Below, piece after piece: positions 44,814-54,487 of a stretch of DNA of 64,000 nt; positions within the stretch are counted from its first letter, which is position 1, and each line of letters opens with the position of its first letter. The notes under the pieces were generated by a model. That model was not told the origin of the DNA. It was given only the letters and a program-made list of their open reading frames with translations, and did not search any database. Made by a program: the position numbers and the translations under genes. Origin of the DNA: CBDCYS01 sp965224215 (lineage in GTDB: Bacteria; Acidobacteriota; Terriglobia; Bryobacterales; UBA6623). The DNA lies in assembly GCA_965224215.1 (NCBI GenBank), contig CBDCYS010000077.1:111722-175721 (forward strand). The letters run 5' to 3'.

Positions 44814-45845
44814 ATGAGTTCAAAAAAAGTCCGTTCTACGGCCCTTCCCTTGATCGAAAGCGTCACTCCTCGGGCCGCCATTCATGGCGGAGAGATGGAA
44901 GTTCGTGGTTCTGGCTTTTCCGACAACGGAACGAGCCACACTCGCGCCCGGTTCGGGTCGGTGGATGCGCGGCTGGTCGTGGGCGGGAGCCGTCTTCTCG
45001 TTGTCCGCGTGCCCGAAGGTGCTACCGAAGGCCCGTTGACGCTGGTCAAAGATTCCGCCGAAAGCCAGCCATACCCCTGCGCCATCGGCATTGCGATTGC
45101 GGAGAATATGCACCCGGTGGCCAACCCTGCCGTCGATGTGCATGGAAATATCTTTACGACCAGAAGCGGGTCCCGCGGTGAAAAGCTCCCGGTTTCCGTA
45201 TTCAAAGTCGACCTGAACTTCAATGTGAAACCCTTTGTTTCCGATATCGTCAACCCCACCGGATTGATCTTCAACAGGAACGGAGACCTGCTGATCTCGG
45301 GCCGCAACAACGGATCGATCTATTCGGTCAGCCCTCGGGGTGAAGTCGAAGTCTATGCCGAGGGAATGGGCGTGGCTACCGGGCTGGCGTTTGACGAGGA
45401 AGAGAATCTTTACGTTGGAGACCGCACTGGCACGATCTTCAAAATCAGCCCGAGTCGGCAAATCTTTGTTTTCGCGACGCTGGAACCCTCCATTTCCGCT
45501 TATCATCTGGCGATGGGCCCGGATCAAACGCTGTACGTCACCGGGCCAACGACTTCCAGCTTCGACTCTGTGTACGGTGTCAATCCAAAGGGTGAGGTCG
45601 ACCTCGCTTATCGCGGTTTCGGACGCCCGCAAGGGATGGTCGTTGACGCCCTTGGGGATCTCTATCTCGCTGCTTCCCATGCCGGCTGCAAGGGAATATT
45701 CCGTCTGCGGCCCGGCGTTGATCCGGAGCAGGTGGTCTCCGGTCCTGGGATCGTGGGGCTCAATTTCCTTCCATCCAATGAAATGGTCGTCGCCACTACG
45801 AACGCATTGTTCCGGGTCGACACTTCCCAGGTATTGAACAACTAA
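44814..45845 (+). CDS. IPT/TIG domain plus NHL/SMP-30-like propeller protein
   Basis: A 343-residue protein without a signal peptide. The N-terminus (about 12-95) is an immunoglobulin-like IPT/TIG domain (IESVTPRAAIHGGEMEVRGSGF). The remainder is a beta-propeller with repeats such as PTGLIFNRNGDLLISGR, ATGLAFDEEENLYVGDR and PQGMVVDALGDLYLAAS. Propellers of this type include lactonases and scaffold proteins; no catalytic metal ligands could be assigned. It is embedded between pgpA and cinA with a 6-base gap to the latter, so it is probably part of that operon. Confidence 0.8.
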   Translation: MSSKKVRSTALPLIESVTPRAAIHGGEMEVRGSGFSDNGTSHTRARFGSVDARLVVGGSRLLVVRVPEGATEGPLTLVKDSAESQPYPCAIGIAIAENMHPVANPAVDVHGNIFTTRSGSRGEKLPVSVFKVDLNFNVKPFVSDIVNPTGLIFNRNGDLLISGRNNGSIYSVSPRGEVEVYAEGMGVATGLAFDEEENLYVGDRTGTIFKISPSRQIFVFATLEPSISAYHLAMGPDQTLYVTGPTTSSFDSVYGVNPKGEVDLAYRGFGRPQGMVVDALGDLYLAASHAGCKGIFRLRPGVDPEQVVSGPGIVGLNFLPSNEMVVATTNALFRVDTSQVLNN

Positions 45846-45851
45846 CTAGAA

Positions 45852-47084
45852 GTGACGGCCGAAATCATTGCTGTGGGTTCCGAACTGCTGACCCCGCAGC
45901 GGGTCGATACAAACTCGCTTTTCCTGACCCGAAAACTCAACGAACGCGGGATAGAGGTCGTCCGCAAGACCATCATCGGCGACGACCGTCAGCGGCTGGC
46001 TCTTGAGATTTGGCGTGCCCGCGAGTCCTCCGAAGTCGTGATCATGACGGGCGGACTGGGTCCCACTCTCGACGATCTGAGCCGCGACGCAGCAGCGGAC
46101 GCACTCGGGCGAGAGTTGGTATTCCACCAGCAGATCGTCGACTGGATCGAAGAGCGATTCCAGCGCCGCGGGAGAAAGATGGCGGATGTCAACCGCCGCC
46201 AGGCCTACATCCTCGAAGGCGCGGAGATTATTCCGAATGCTCGGGGAACAGCCCCCGGCCAATGGTTCGAGGACAATACGGGCATCTTGATGCTGCTGCC
46301 CGGTCCACCACGCGAGCTGGAGCCGATGTTCGCGGAGCAGTGCATGCCCCGTTTCGACAAGATCGAGTCGCCCTATCAGTACTACACGGTCTCGATGCGG
46401 GTCACCGGAGTTTCCGAGTCCGATCTCGATCAGCGCATTGGCCCGATTTATTCGGTCGAACAACGAGTGGCGACGACGATCCTTTCCGCTCCGGGCGATA
46501 TCCAAATCCACCTGCGGGCCAGGGCGGCGCGGCAAGAGGAAGCCCGCGCCATTGCGGAAGAGCTTGCGGTCCAGATCGAGGAGGAGTTGGGGCAGCAAAT
46601 CTATACGCGCAAGGACGAGCCGCTTGAAGAAGTTGTCGGCCGCCTGTTCCATGAACAGGGCATGACCCTGGCCGTTGCGGAGAGCTGCACCGGCGGTTTG
46701 CTGGCCGAGCGAATCACCGCGATTCCTGGAGCATCCCGCTACTTCGCCGGGGGCTTCGTCAGCTACACCGAGGACGCCAAAATTAATTGGCTGGGCGTGG
46801 ATCAAAGCGCAATCGAAGACCACGGAGCCGTTAGCAGTGAAACCGCCGAAGCGATGGCGCGGGCGGTGTGGGACAAGGCAAGGGCCTCGGTCGGAGCCGC
46901 GATCACAGGTGTTGCCGGTCCCGGCGGCGGCAGCGAGAAAACGCCTGTCGGGACCGTGTTCATTGGTATCGCTACCGAGAGCGGCGTCAGCGTCGAGGAG
47001 CGCCATTTCGGCGGCGAACGCGAGCTAATCCGGTCTCTCGCGGCACAGAAAACCCTCGAGCTGTTACTGCGGATTGTTCGCTGA
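45852..47084 (+). CDS. cinA: CinA-family protein (nicotinamide-nucleotide amidase)
   Basis: A 410-residue two-domain protein. The N-terminal MoaB/MogA-like domain (about 1-170) has IIAVGSELLTPQRVDTNSLF, MTGGLGPTLDDLSRDA and LLPGPPRELEPMF, the COG1058 pyrophosphatase signature. The C-terminal domain (about 250-410) has LAVAESCTGGLLAERITAIPG and GPGGGSEKTPVGTVFIG, the PncC deamidase signature. It recycles NMN produced by ligase. The start is GTG 45852, six bases after the propeller gene. Confidence 0.94.
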   Translation: MTAEIIAVGSELLTPQRVDTNSLFLTRKLNERGIEVVRKTIIGDDRQRLALEIWRARESSEVVIMTGGLGPTLDDLSRDAAADALGRELVFHQQIVDWIEERFQRRGRKMADVNRRQAYILEGAEIIPNARGTAPGQWFEDNTGILMLLPGPPRELEPMFAEQCMPRFDKIESPYQYYTVSMRVTGVSESDLDQRIGPIYSVEQRVATTILSAPGDIQIHLRARAARQEEARAIAEELAVQIEEELGQQIYTRKDEPLEEVVGRLFHEQGMTLAVAESCTGGLLAERITAIPGASRYFAGGFVSYTEDAKINWLGVDQSAIEDHGAVSSETAEAMARAVWDKARASVGAAITGVAGPGGGSEKTPVGTVFIGIATESGVSVEERHFGGERELIRSLAAQKTLELLLRIVR

Positions 47085-47282
47085 GCTTGCAGGCCCGCGG
47101 CAATCCCTTGGCAAAAGGGGCTCCCGTCCGATTTGTCGCAGGCCTTCCTTTGCGGTCAGCGTCATACCTTGCGGTCAGCGCTATGTATGATGCATAGTGA
47201 ATTGGGGTTCGCCATCGTCAAATCCGCGGCGGCCCAGTCAAATTGATGAAACCTGATTATTGGTTGTTAGGCGTAATGAACG

Positions 47283-48545
47283 ATGGCGACGACTATAGTA
47301 GACGCCGGGCGAATCGTCTACCTGACCGAGCTGACCGGCATGCGGGTCGACGGGCCGAATGGCCGCCGCATTGGCCGGGTTCGCGAGGTGGCGATCGCCC
47401 CCAGCGATCACCCTCGCCGTGTCTCCCGGTTTCTGATCGGGTCGGGCAAAACTCCCTTCATGGTGCGCTGGGATCAGGTCAAGTCCATCTCCATGGATGG
47501 CATCCAGCTAGCCGACGACCACTTCGTTCCCTACTATCCTGACGAAGGCCTGCTGCTGCTCTGCAAGGACCTCCTCGACCAACAAATCGTCGACGTCAAC
47601 GGACGCAAGGTAGTTCGTGTCAACGACATCGCGCTTCACATCGAGTCTACATCCGACCGAGACGAACTCTGGATTCAGGAAGTCGGCGTCGGGCTCCAGG
47701 GCGCCTTCCGGCGCTTGACCGAGGGTCTGATGCCTTCCGCCTGGATTCGGGAAGTTCAGGGGCGCATCAAGCCCAATTCCATTCCATGGGACTACTGCAA
47801 TATCATCGAGCCGGATCCGCAGCGGCGATTGAAGCTGCATATCTCGCATGACCGCATCGGCAGCATCCATCCCGCCGACTTGGCCGATATCGTCGAAGAT
47901 CTCGCGCCGGCAGAGCGAGAGGCTTTGTTTGAAACCCTCGACGAGCATGTCGCGGCCGAAGCGCTGATCGAAATCAGACCCAAGATCCAAGTCAGTATCG
48001 TCGAATCACTTGACAAGGAAAGAGCCGCCGACATCATCGAGGAGATGGCGCCTGATTCCGCCGCCGATGTGCTGAGCGAACTTCAAGACGAGACCAGCCA
48101 AGGCATCCTCAAGGACATGGAACAGGAGCCGGCCGCCGAACTCGAGGAGCTGCTCGAGCACGAAGAAGACACCGCCGGCGGCTTGATGAACACGCAGTAC
48201 ATCGCGCTTCACGAACATGCATTGGTCGAAGACGCAACCGAGGCCTTGTGCGGAAACGACAATCTGCTGCCCACCCTCACTCACCTGTTTCTCGTGGATC
48301 GGGACGAGCACCTGGTGGGGACGGTTCCGGTGGCGAAGCTCTTCATCGCCGAACCGCGCATGCCTCTACGGGACCTGGCCATCCTCGACCCCATTAGCGT
48401 GGATCTTGACGCCAATGAGGAAACTGTCATCGAGCTGTTCGATAAGTACAACCTGTTCGCCCTGCCGGTGGTTGATGATGACGACGAATTGTGCGGGGTG
48501 ATTACCGCAGACGACGTCATCAGCGTTCTGACACCGGATCGCTAG
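47283..48545 (+). CDS. PRC-barrel / MgtE_N / CBS-pair protein, soluble magnesium-sensing module
   Basis: A 420-residue soluble protein. Two PRC-barrel-like segments (about 12-75 and 85-160) are followed by an MgtE N-terminal superhelical domain (about 195-290: PADLADIVEDLAPAEREALFE, split as PADLADIVEDLAP and AEREALFETLDE) and a CBS pair (about 300-420). It lacks the membrane domain of MgtE. In MgtE, the N and CBS domains bind Mg2+ and gate the channel. The NRAMP-family transporter follows 29 bases later, so this is probably its regulatory partner. Confidence 0.88.
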   Translation: MATTIVDAGRIVYLTELTGMRVDGPNGRRIGRVREVAIAPSDHPRRVSRFLIGSGKTPFMVRWDQVKSISMDGIQLADDHFVPYYPDEGLLLLCKDLLDQQIVDVNGRKVVRVNDIALHIESTSDRDELWIQEVGVGLQGAFRRLTEGLMPSAWIREVQGRIKPNSIPWDYCNIIEPDPQRRLKLHISHDRIGSIHPADLADIVEDLAPAEREALFETLDEHVAAEALIEIRPKIQVSIVESLDKERAADIIEEMAPDSAADVLSELQDETSQGILKDMEQEPAAELEELLEHEEDTAGGLMNTQYIALHEHALVEDATEALCGNDNLLPTLTHLFLVDRDEHLVGTVPVAKLFIAEPRMPLRDLAILDPISVDLDANEETVIELFDKYNLFALPVVDDDDELCGVITADDVISVLTPDR

Positions 48546-48574
48546 AAACCTTTCGCGGAATCCAGTACCGACCC

Positions 48575-49801
48575 ATGCTCAAGAACCTGCGCCAACGAAT
48601 ACGCGTGTACCTGGCGGTGCTGGGACCCGGTGTGATTACCGCGGTTGTCGACAACGACGCCGGCGGCATCTTCATGTATTCCGAGGCAGGCGCCCGCTTT
48701 GGCTACACCCTGCTGTGGACGATGATTCCGGTCACCGTGATTCTCATCATCACTCAAGTGATGTGCTCGCGGATGGCGGCGGTCACAGGCAAAGGGCTTT
48801 CCGATCTGATCCGCGAAGAGTTTGGACTCCGTACGACGTTCTTCATCATGGCGGCGTTGCTCCTCGTGAACCTCACCAACGTCACGGCCAACTTCGCTGG
48901 AATCGCGGGCTCGCTTGAGTTGTTCAACGTCAGCAAATACATTTCCGTTCCGCTAGGGGCTCTGTTGGTTTGGACTTTAGTGGTTCGCGGTACCTACCGC
49001 ACCGTGGGAAAAATCTTTCTCGTGGCAAGCTTCTTCTACGTCGCTTACGCGATCTCAGCTTTCCTCGTCCGGCCGGATTGGTCTGCGGCATTCAGTGCCA
49101 GCATTACGCCGGTTGTGTCGCTAGAGGGCCCCTACTTGACCCTCCTAATCGGTCTCGTAGGTACCTCCGTCGCGCCCTGGATGCAGTTCTACCTACAGGC
49201 GTCGATCGTGGAAAAAGGTGTCGACATCAAGCAGTACCCCGAGTCGAGAACCGAAGTCATCGTTGGCTGCATCGTGATGGCGTTCATCAAGTTCTTCGTG
49301 ATTGTCGCCTGCGCGGGCGCGATCTGGTCGAATGGCCCACGCGAGATCCATGATGTCTCCGAGGCCGCCGAAGCGCTACGTCCGCTGGGCGATTACGCCT
49401 ACATCCTGTTTAGCGCCGGTCTGTTCAATGCGTCGTTGCTGGCGGCCAGTATCTTGCCTCTCTCGACCGCCTATTCAGTTTGCGAAGGACTTGGGTTTGA
49501 ATCCGGGGTCAACCACCGATTTTCTGAGGCAAAGGTCTTTTATTGGCTCTACACTTTGCTGATCGCGGTAGGGGCGGGGCTGGTTCTGTGGCCGGATTTC
49601 CCGATCGTTCGGATGATCTTGCTTTCCCAGGTACTCAACGGCTTCTTGCTGCCGGTCATTCTGATCCTGATTCTGATACTGGTGAACCGCCGCGAGCTGA
49701 TGGGTAATTGGGTGAACTCGCCGATCTACAATCTTCTGGCCTACGCCACAGTCGCGATCGTGATCGTTCTCTCGGTGACCCTAACCCTCGTTTCGGGGTA
49801 G
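48575..49801 (+). CDS. NRAMP-family divalent cation transporter, probably magnesium type
   Basis: A 408-residue, about 11-helix transporter of the SLC11/NRAMP fold. Helix 1 reads LGPGVITAVVDNDAGGI (about 16-32): the canonical DPGN is DAGG, so the metal-binding Asn is Gly. Helix 6 reads GTSVAPWMQF (about 194-203) where manganese/iron transporters have MPH-type Met. Loss of the Met and Asn is the pattern described for NRAMP-related magnesium transporters. The upstream MgtE_N/CBS gene supports a magnesium role. Start 48575 (MLKNLRQRIR) is chosen. Confidence 0.87.
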   Translation: MLKNLRQRIRVYLAVLGPGVITAVVDNDAGGIFMYSEAGARFGYTLLWTMIPVTVILIITQVMCSRMAAVTGKGLSDLIREEFGLRTTFFIMAALLLVNLTNVTANFAGIAGSLELFNVSKYISVPLGALLVWTLVVRGTYRTVGKIFLVASFFYVAYAISAFLVRPDWSAAFSASITPVVSLEGPYLTLLIGLVGTSVAPWMQFYLQASIVEKGVDIKQYPESRTEVIVGCIVMAFIKFFVIVACAGAIWSNGPREIHDVSEAAEALRPLGDYAYILFSAGLFNASLLAASILPLSTAYSVCEGLGFESGVNHRFSEAKVFYWLYTLLIAVGAGLVLWPDFPIVRMILLSQVLNGFLLPVILILILILVNRRELMGNWVNSPIYNLLAYATVAIVIVLSVTLTLVSG

Positions 49802-49825
49802 CTTTCCTGGCCGCTCGCGCCGGGA

Positions 49826-52495
49826 TCAGAAGTCCAGCTGCAGGGTGAACTTGAAGGCCCTGCCATCGTTGAGGGTATTCGTGATCTGGCCGAAGCTGGG
49901 CGACGTCAGATCTTTGCCGGGTTCGGCGAATTGCGGGTGGTTGAAAACGTTCAGCGATTCGGCGCGCAGGGTCATCGACGCATCGCCGCCCAGCGGCCAG
50001 CGCTTGGACAAAGCCGCGTTGACGTTGAAGATGCCGTCTTTGCGAAAGACGTTGTGACCGAGATTGCCGGCTAGGTCTGTGGGTTGAATGAAGGCGAACG
50101 AATCGGCGTTGAAAATTCGCCGCGACGTGTCCGGATCGTCCACCGAAATGCCGAGGATCGAGGGGTCCAGCAGATTCGGGCGATCTCCCGGCGAGCCATC
50201 GACATTCCCGAAGCCCTCTCCGTCCGAACCGGCACTGACGTCAAACGGCGTGCCGGCCTTCGCGAGAAAAACCGTGCTGAGCTGCCAGCCACCGATCCAA
50301 CTCGCCCAGCGAGGCTGAATCGCCGGCATTGCCCAGTTGGTGCGCAGCAGCAATGCGTGCGGCTGATCAAACCAACTGACGGACTTCATTTCTGCTTGGG
50401 AGTTGAACTCGGTCTGGCTGCGCCCCAGCCGCGCGTCGCGCCCTGAGGCGGTATTCGAGAAATTGTTTCCCAAATCGATCGCCTTACTGAACCAATAGGA
50501 AGCGTCGAGAGAAAGCGCCTTCCAACCGGACGTTCTCAGCACCACCTTGGCCGCATCGAAATAGCCGCGCGATCCATTCAAGATGAAGCGGTTGTCGAAG
50601 AAGCGCGGGTCAGGCCGGCGCTGGTTCACGGTTGCCGTTGTCTGCGCTATTCCCTCGACGACCCGTGCCCGGTTGACATACCACATGGTCAACAGCTTAT
50701 GAGTCCGGCTGCCGACGTAGCCCAAGTTCAGGCTCCAGTCGCCGCCCAGCGGGAGCTGCCAGTCAAAACTGTACTGATGCGAATAGGGCGTCGCCAGTTC
50801 CGGGTCAAGCGTGAAGACAGTCGAGCGGGCATTTGGGTCAAAATCCTCCGGGCCCAGGCTTCCGAGCGGATTCGCAAGATCAGGAACCTGCACCGTGATG
50901 TTGAGATTCCTTGGCGGGCTGAAACGCGCCTGCCCGTAGGTGACGTTGAAGATCTCGCCATAGTGAATCCCGTAAGCTCCGCGAATCACCCCCAACCGCT
51001 CACCCAGCCGGTAGGCGAAACCAAAGCGCGGCGCCAAGTTGTTGCAATCGCAGTCGTAGGGAATTTCGGTCAATCCGTTGACCTCCGCCGGGTTCGTTAC
51101 GGGCTCATACCGCAGGCCAAAGTCGAACGTCAGATCGGACGTGACCTGCCATTTGTCAGCGGCATAAAACTGCATGTCCCAATTTCTAAAGCCGCGATGA
51201 GTGTCGCCGATCGCTACGCGATAGACGCTGGGCAGCCCCATTCGAATATTGGTGATGGCATCGTTACCGAAGTCGTTGCTAAAGAAGAAAAGACCTCGGT
51301 GGCTTTCGGCCTCCAAGCCGTTCACTTGCCGCCGTACCAGCTCGGTCCCCGCGGTCAGCAGGTGCCGGCCTCGGGTATGCCGCACGCGAGCTGCGTAGCG
51401 AAACCGGTTCTGCACCCGGTCGATCGGGATGTTCGAACCAGGCCCCAAGAACTCCACAACAAAGCCCGTCAGGATCAAGGGCCCAACCGACGACTCCTCT
51501 GGAACGATCAAAGAACCAACGCGTTCGTACCCTGCTGTGACGTCGGTTGTCGTCGCGGGAGTCCACGAGCGGTTCCAAGTAATCTTGGCATCGTGGTTCG
51601 TCGTCGTCGTATCTGGATTCTGGCCGCCGACGAGTTGGAACGCATCGACATCTTGTCCCGTGAAACTGTATCGCAGCGTGAGTCGGTCCCGTTCTCCTAG
51701 CACTTGGTCCAGTGTGATGCTACCGCGGTTGTTGTTGATGCTTTGAATGTCGTTGGTGTTGAGCGCCCGGGGGGCAATGTCAGTGCGGTTCGGCAGCTCG
51801 GCGGGATAGGCGTCCAGCAGACGCTGAACGAACGAACGCGTTTCCGGGTCGTTCGTCAGAGGCGTGCGTTCATCGGCGGCTGGCACAAGGACGTTTCCGT
51901 TGACGCTCCCGCGTGAGCGGCCTTGGCTGCCGTTGAGCGTGAGCGCGGCTCCTGTCCAGAGCGGCATCCCGACCGTAAACCCGTAGGCATTGTCACGGGA
52001 CGGCTTGACGCTGCCGACCTGAAAGAACGAGCGGGCGCTGAATACACTGTTTTGGTAAGCCCAATAGAAGTTTCCGTGGACTCGGTCAGCACCGGATGCG
52101 GGCTGGTGACTGGGGCGCTTGGAGGACTGCCCGAACTCGGTGGAGAAATAGCTCTGATCGATCTGGAGGTCGGGGGTAACGGTGGCAGTTGTCCCCATGC
52201 GCGTCGTCAACTCGCGAAGCACGTTGTTGTCAATCAGCGTGATCTGCACATTCTCGTTTCTACGGCTCTCGCCTTTCTCGGAATCAACTTCACCGAGCAG
52301 GTTGAGACTCGTGCGATCGGCGTCGGCGGAGGCCTCGGTATTTTCTTCCGGCTGATCCGCATCCGCTGGGTCGGCCGATTCGCTCTCGACCTCGGCTGGG
52401 GGGCTCTGCTGAGCTGGCGCTGATACAGGGTTCAGAAGCAGCAACGCCGCACACAGGGCGGCGGACAGAAATGACAGGTGTGTTCTCGAGACCAT
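49826..52495 (-). CDS. Oar-like TonB-dependent outer-membrane barrel lacking the usual N-terminal domains
   Basis: An 889-residue outer-membrane protein. Signal peptide 1-28 (ending APAQQ). The barrel region is typical of acidobacterial Oar/carboxypeptidase-regulatory TonB receptors: DRVHGNFYWAYQNSVFSARS, ADKWQVTSDLTFDFGLRYEP and LRAESLNVFNHPQFAEPG, ending in LQLDF with a terminal Phe. It is shorter than the usual 1,000-1,200 residues and lacks the carboxypeptidase-regulatory domain and most of a plug; the N-terminal 30-90 region is acidic and low complexity. It may therefore not act as a normal gated transporter. Confidence 0.85.
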   Translation of the reverse strand: MVSRTHLSFLSAALCAALLLLNPVSAPAQQSPPAEVESESADPADADQPEENTEASADADRTSLNLLGEVDSEKGESRRNENVQITLIDNNVLRELTTRMGTTATVTPDLQIDQSYFSTEFGQSSKRPSHQPASGADRVHGNFYWAYQNSVFSARSFFQVGSVKPSRDNAYGFTVGMPLWTGAALTLNGSQGRSRGSVNGNVLVPAADERTPLTNDPETRSFVQRLLDAYPAELPNRTDIAPRALNTNDIQSINNNRGSITLDQVLGERDRLTLRYSFTGQDVDAFQLVGGQNPDTTTTNHDAKITWNRSWTPATTTDVTAGYERVGSLIVPEESSVGPLILTGFVVEFLGPGSNIPIDRVQNRFRYAARVRHTRGRHLLTAGTELVRRQVNGLEAESHRGLFFFSNDFGNDAITNIRMGLPSVYRVAIGDTHRGFRNWDMQFYAADKWQVTSDLTFDFGLRYEPVTNPAEVNGLTEIPYDCDCNNLAPRFGFAYRLGERLGVIRGAYGIHYGEIFNVTYGQARFSPPRNLNITVQVPDLANPLGSLGPEDFDPNARSTVFTLDPELATPYSHQYSFDWQLPLGGDWSLNLGYVGSRTHKLLTMWYVNRARVVEGIAQTTATVNQRRPDPRFFDNRFILNGSRGYFDAAKVVLRTSGWKALSLDASYWFSKAIDLGNNFSNTASGRDARLGRSQTEFNSQAEMKSVSWFDQPHALLLRTNWAMPAIQPRWASWIGGWQLSTVFLAKAGTPFDVSAGSDGEGFGNVDGSPGDRPNLLDPSILGISVDDPDTSRRIFNADSFAFIQPTDLAGNLGHNVFRKDGIFNVNAALSKRWPLGGDASMTLRAESLNVFNHPQFAEPGKDLTSPSFGQITNTLNDGRAFKFTLQLDF

Positions 52496-52619
52496 GTTTC
52501 GCTTCGATTCTCCTACGCTCGGGTTCGTTTTTCAGGTGAGTGCGGCGGTCGAGCTTTCCGAGTCAGAGATAAGATGAGAAGGCTGGTCGCCGAGAACCGA
52601 GAGCGCTAAGCTTTCGGCA

Positions 52620-52650
52620 GCAGCACGCGCTTCAAACAAGAACGTGCTGC
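52620..52650. other. hairpin upstream of the IS110-family transposase
   Basis: GCAGCACG (52620-52627) and CGTGCTGC (52643-52650) form an 8-bp stem with a 15-base loop, 37 bases before the transposase ATG. IS110-family elements encode a structured guide (bridge) RNA in non-coding DNA beside the transposase, so this could be part of it; the assignment is tentative. Confidence 0.35.
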
Positions 52651-52686
52651 GGAACTTTGATTCTCAAACAAAGGAGGCGACCAGCC

Positions 52687-53918
52687 ATGAAGAAGAATAG
52701 CAAATCACAGCAGAGTAACTCCCAGCAGAGCAAACAGCACAGTACGCAGCAGGCCAAACCCCAGCCGCAAGCCTGCAAAGAGCAAATACAATTCGCCCAG
52801 CAGTTGGAAGCTGAGCGCCAGCGCATGCAACAAAGCAACGAAATCAGCGCCGTGGCGGGAGTCGACATCGGAGACAAGCGCAGCTACGTACGCTTGGTTG
52901 GCCTCGACGGCGAGTTGATCGAGGAGGTCCAGATCCCGACCCGTCCCGCCGCCATCGAGAAATATTTCCGCTCCTGGCCACGGCTGCGAGTGGTGCTCGA
53001 GACCGGCGGGCACACCAACTGGATGCGCCGCCTGATCGCTGGGTTGGGCCACGAAGTGCTGGTGGCCGACGCCCGGCAGTTGCGGCTGATCAGCCAGTCC
53101 GACGCCAAAAACGACCGCAACGACGCCTACTGGTTGGCCGAGTTGGGCCGCAGCAACCCGGACTTGCTAGCACCGGTCGCCGCGCGCGACGAGCACGTCG
53201 AGCAGCATCGCAGTTGGCTGCGGGGACGCGAAACGATGGTCGAAGCCCGCACCAAACTCGTCAACAGCGTGCGGGGCATCGCCAAAACGCACGGCATCCG
53301 TTTCGGGCAGTGCGGCATGATGCAGTGGGTCGCCAGGGTGCGGGAATGTCCGGACGTGTTGCGGACGATTCTCGAGCCCATGGCGCGGATCATTGTGGAG
53401 CTAAGCAGAGAGATCAACGAGCTGGACCGGCGCATTGAAAAACTGGGAAGGAACAATATCCGGCCACGCAGTTGCTGCGCAGCGTCGACGGGGTGGGGCC
53501 GCTGACGAGCCTGGCTTACGTACTGGAGTTGAACAACGACGTCGGGCGGGTGAAGCGGTCGCGGCAGATGGGAGCGGTGGTCGGCTGCCGTCCTAAGCAG
53601 CGGGACTCGGGGGAGTCGTCGCCGGAGTTGAGCATCACGAAGGCGGGGAACCCGATGCTACGGCTGCTGCTGGTGCAGTCGTCCCAAAGGATAATAGGAC
53701 CTTTTGGTCTGGAATCGGACTTGCGGAGCTGGGGATTGGGGTTGGCGGCGCGGGGCAAGAAGCGGGCCAAGCGGCGAGCGGTGGTGGCGGTGGCGCGCAA
53801 GCTGGCGGTCGTGCTGCATGCGATGTGGGCGAAGAACAAAGCTTGGCAGCCCTTCCCCAACGGTGAACCGGCCGAGACAACTGTAGCCACTGCGGCCACC
53901 GCGGCAGCAGGGCGGTAG
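52687..53918 (+). pseudogene. IS110-family transposase gene with a one-base frameshift
   Basis: About 410 residues if repaired. An unusual Q/S/K-rich N-terminus (about 1-35, KSQQSNSQQSKQHSTQQ) precedes the DEDD domain: AVAGVDIGDKRSYV, VLETGGHTNW and SDAKNDRNDAYWLAEL. The frame breaks at a GGG run (53445-53447), where one base is missing after IEKLG. It continues with EQYPATQLLRSVDGVGPLTS and the Tnp20 domain (GCRPKQRDSGESSPELSITK, catalytic Ser region). An AAAGGAGG site precedes ATG 52687. The element ends could not be fixed, since IS110 lacks clear inverted repeats. Confidence 0.85.
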
Positions 53919-54487
53919 GTAGCAGGGTTGTTCTTCTGGCACGCTGGCCCTGACGGGCATCGCGTAGCCAAAGGATTTCTGTTGAAGGAAGGAAAGGGCA
54001 AGATTGGGCAACTACGGAGAGGCAGCAGCCAGAGAGTCGAGACCGCGTCACGGTGACTGCGCGTTCCGGGCAGGCCGCGTGGGGAGGCGAGAGCTTTCCT
54101 GCCCAGGCCGGCACAGAGAAAGCAGCGCCGAAAAGACAGGACCTCAACCAGCACAACGTCCGGGAATGGACGTAACAAACAGTGCGGATGGAAGCCCGGT
54201 CAACGCTGGCGCAACCCAGCGGCGATCGAGACAGAGTCCGGCAACCAGGCTAACGCCTCACCGACAGCATTGCCCTTGACAGCGACCTACCTTCTCATGG
54301 AAGCCCGGAACGCAAGTGACGGGTCAGCCGTCGCGCTCTGCATCACGAAAAGCTCGCGGCATTCGGCTGGTAATCGGTGCCGACGTGCAACTGGGCCGCG
54401 CTTCTCGCGAAGGATTGCGCGGATCTTGCAAAGGATCGCGGCGCTCGGGCCCGTCACTGGCGTTCAGGGCACTGACACGGCACAGCA
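53919..54487. other. 570-bp region without a supported gene, 3' flank of the IS110 element
   Basis: No convincing protein is encoded. It follows the transposase stop directly and is probably in part the right end of the element. It contains several short GC-rich palindromic stretches (for example TGGCACGCTGGCCCTGACGG). In IS1111-group elements the guide RNA lies downstream of the transposase, so this is the alternative place for it. The hspQ gene begins convergently at 54488. Confidence 0.4.

Noticed and set aside
53472..53918. Separate 148-residue gene after the IS110 transposase
   Set aside because: It is the C-terminal Tnp20 half of the same transposase displaced by a one-base frameshift.
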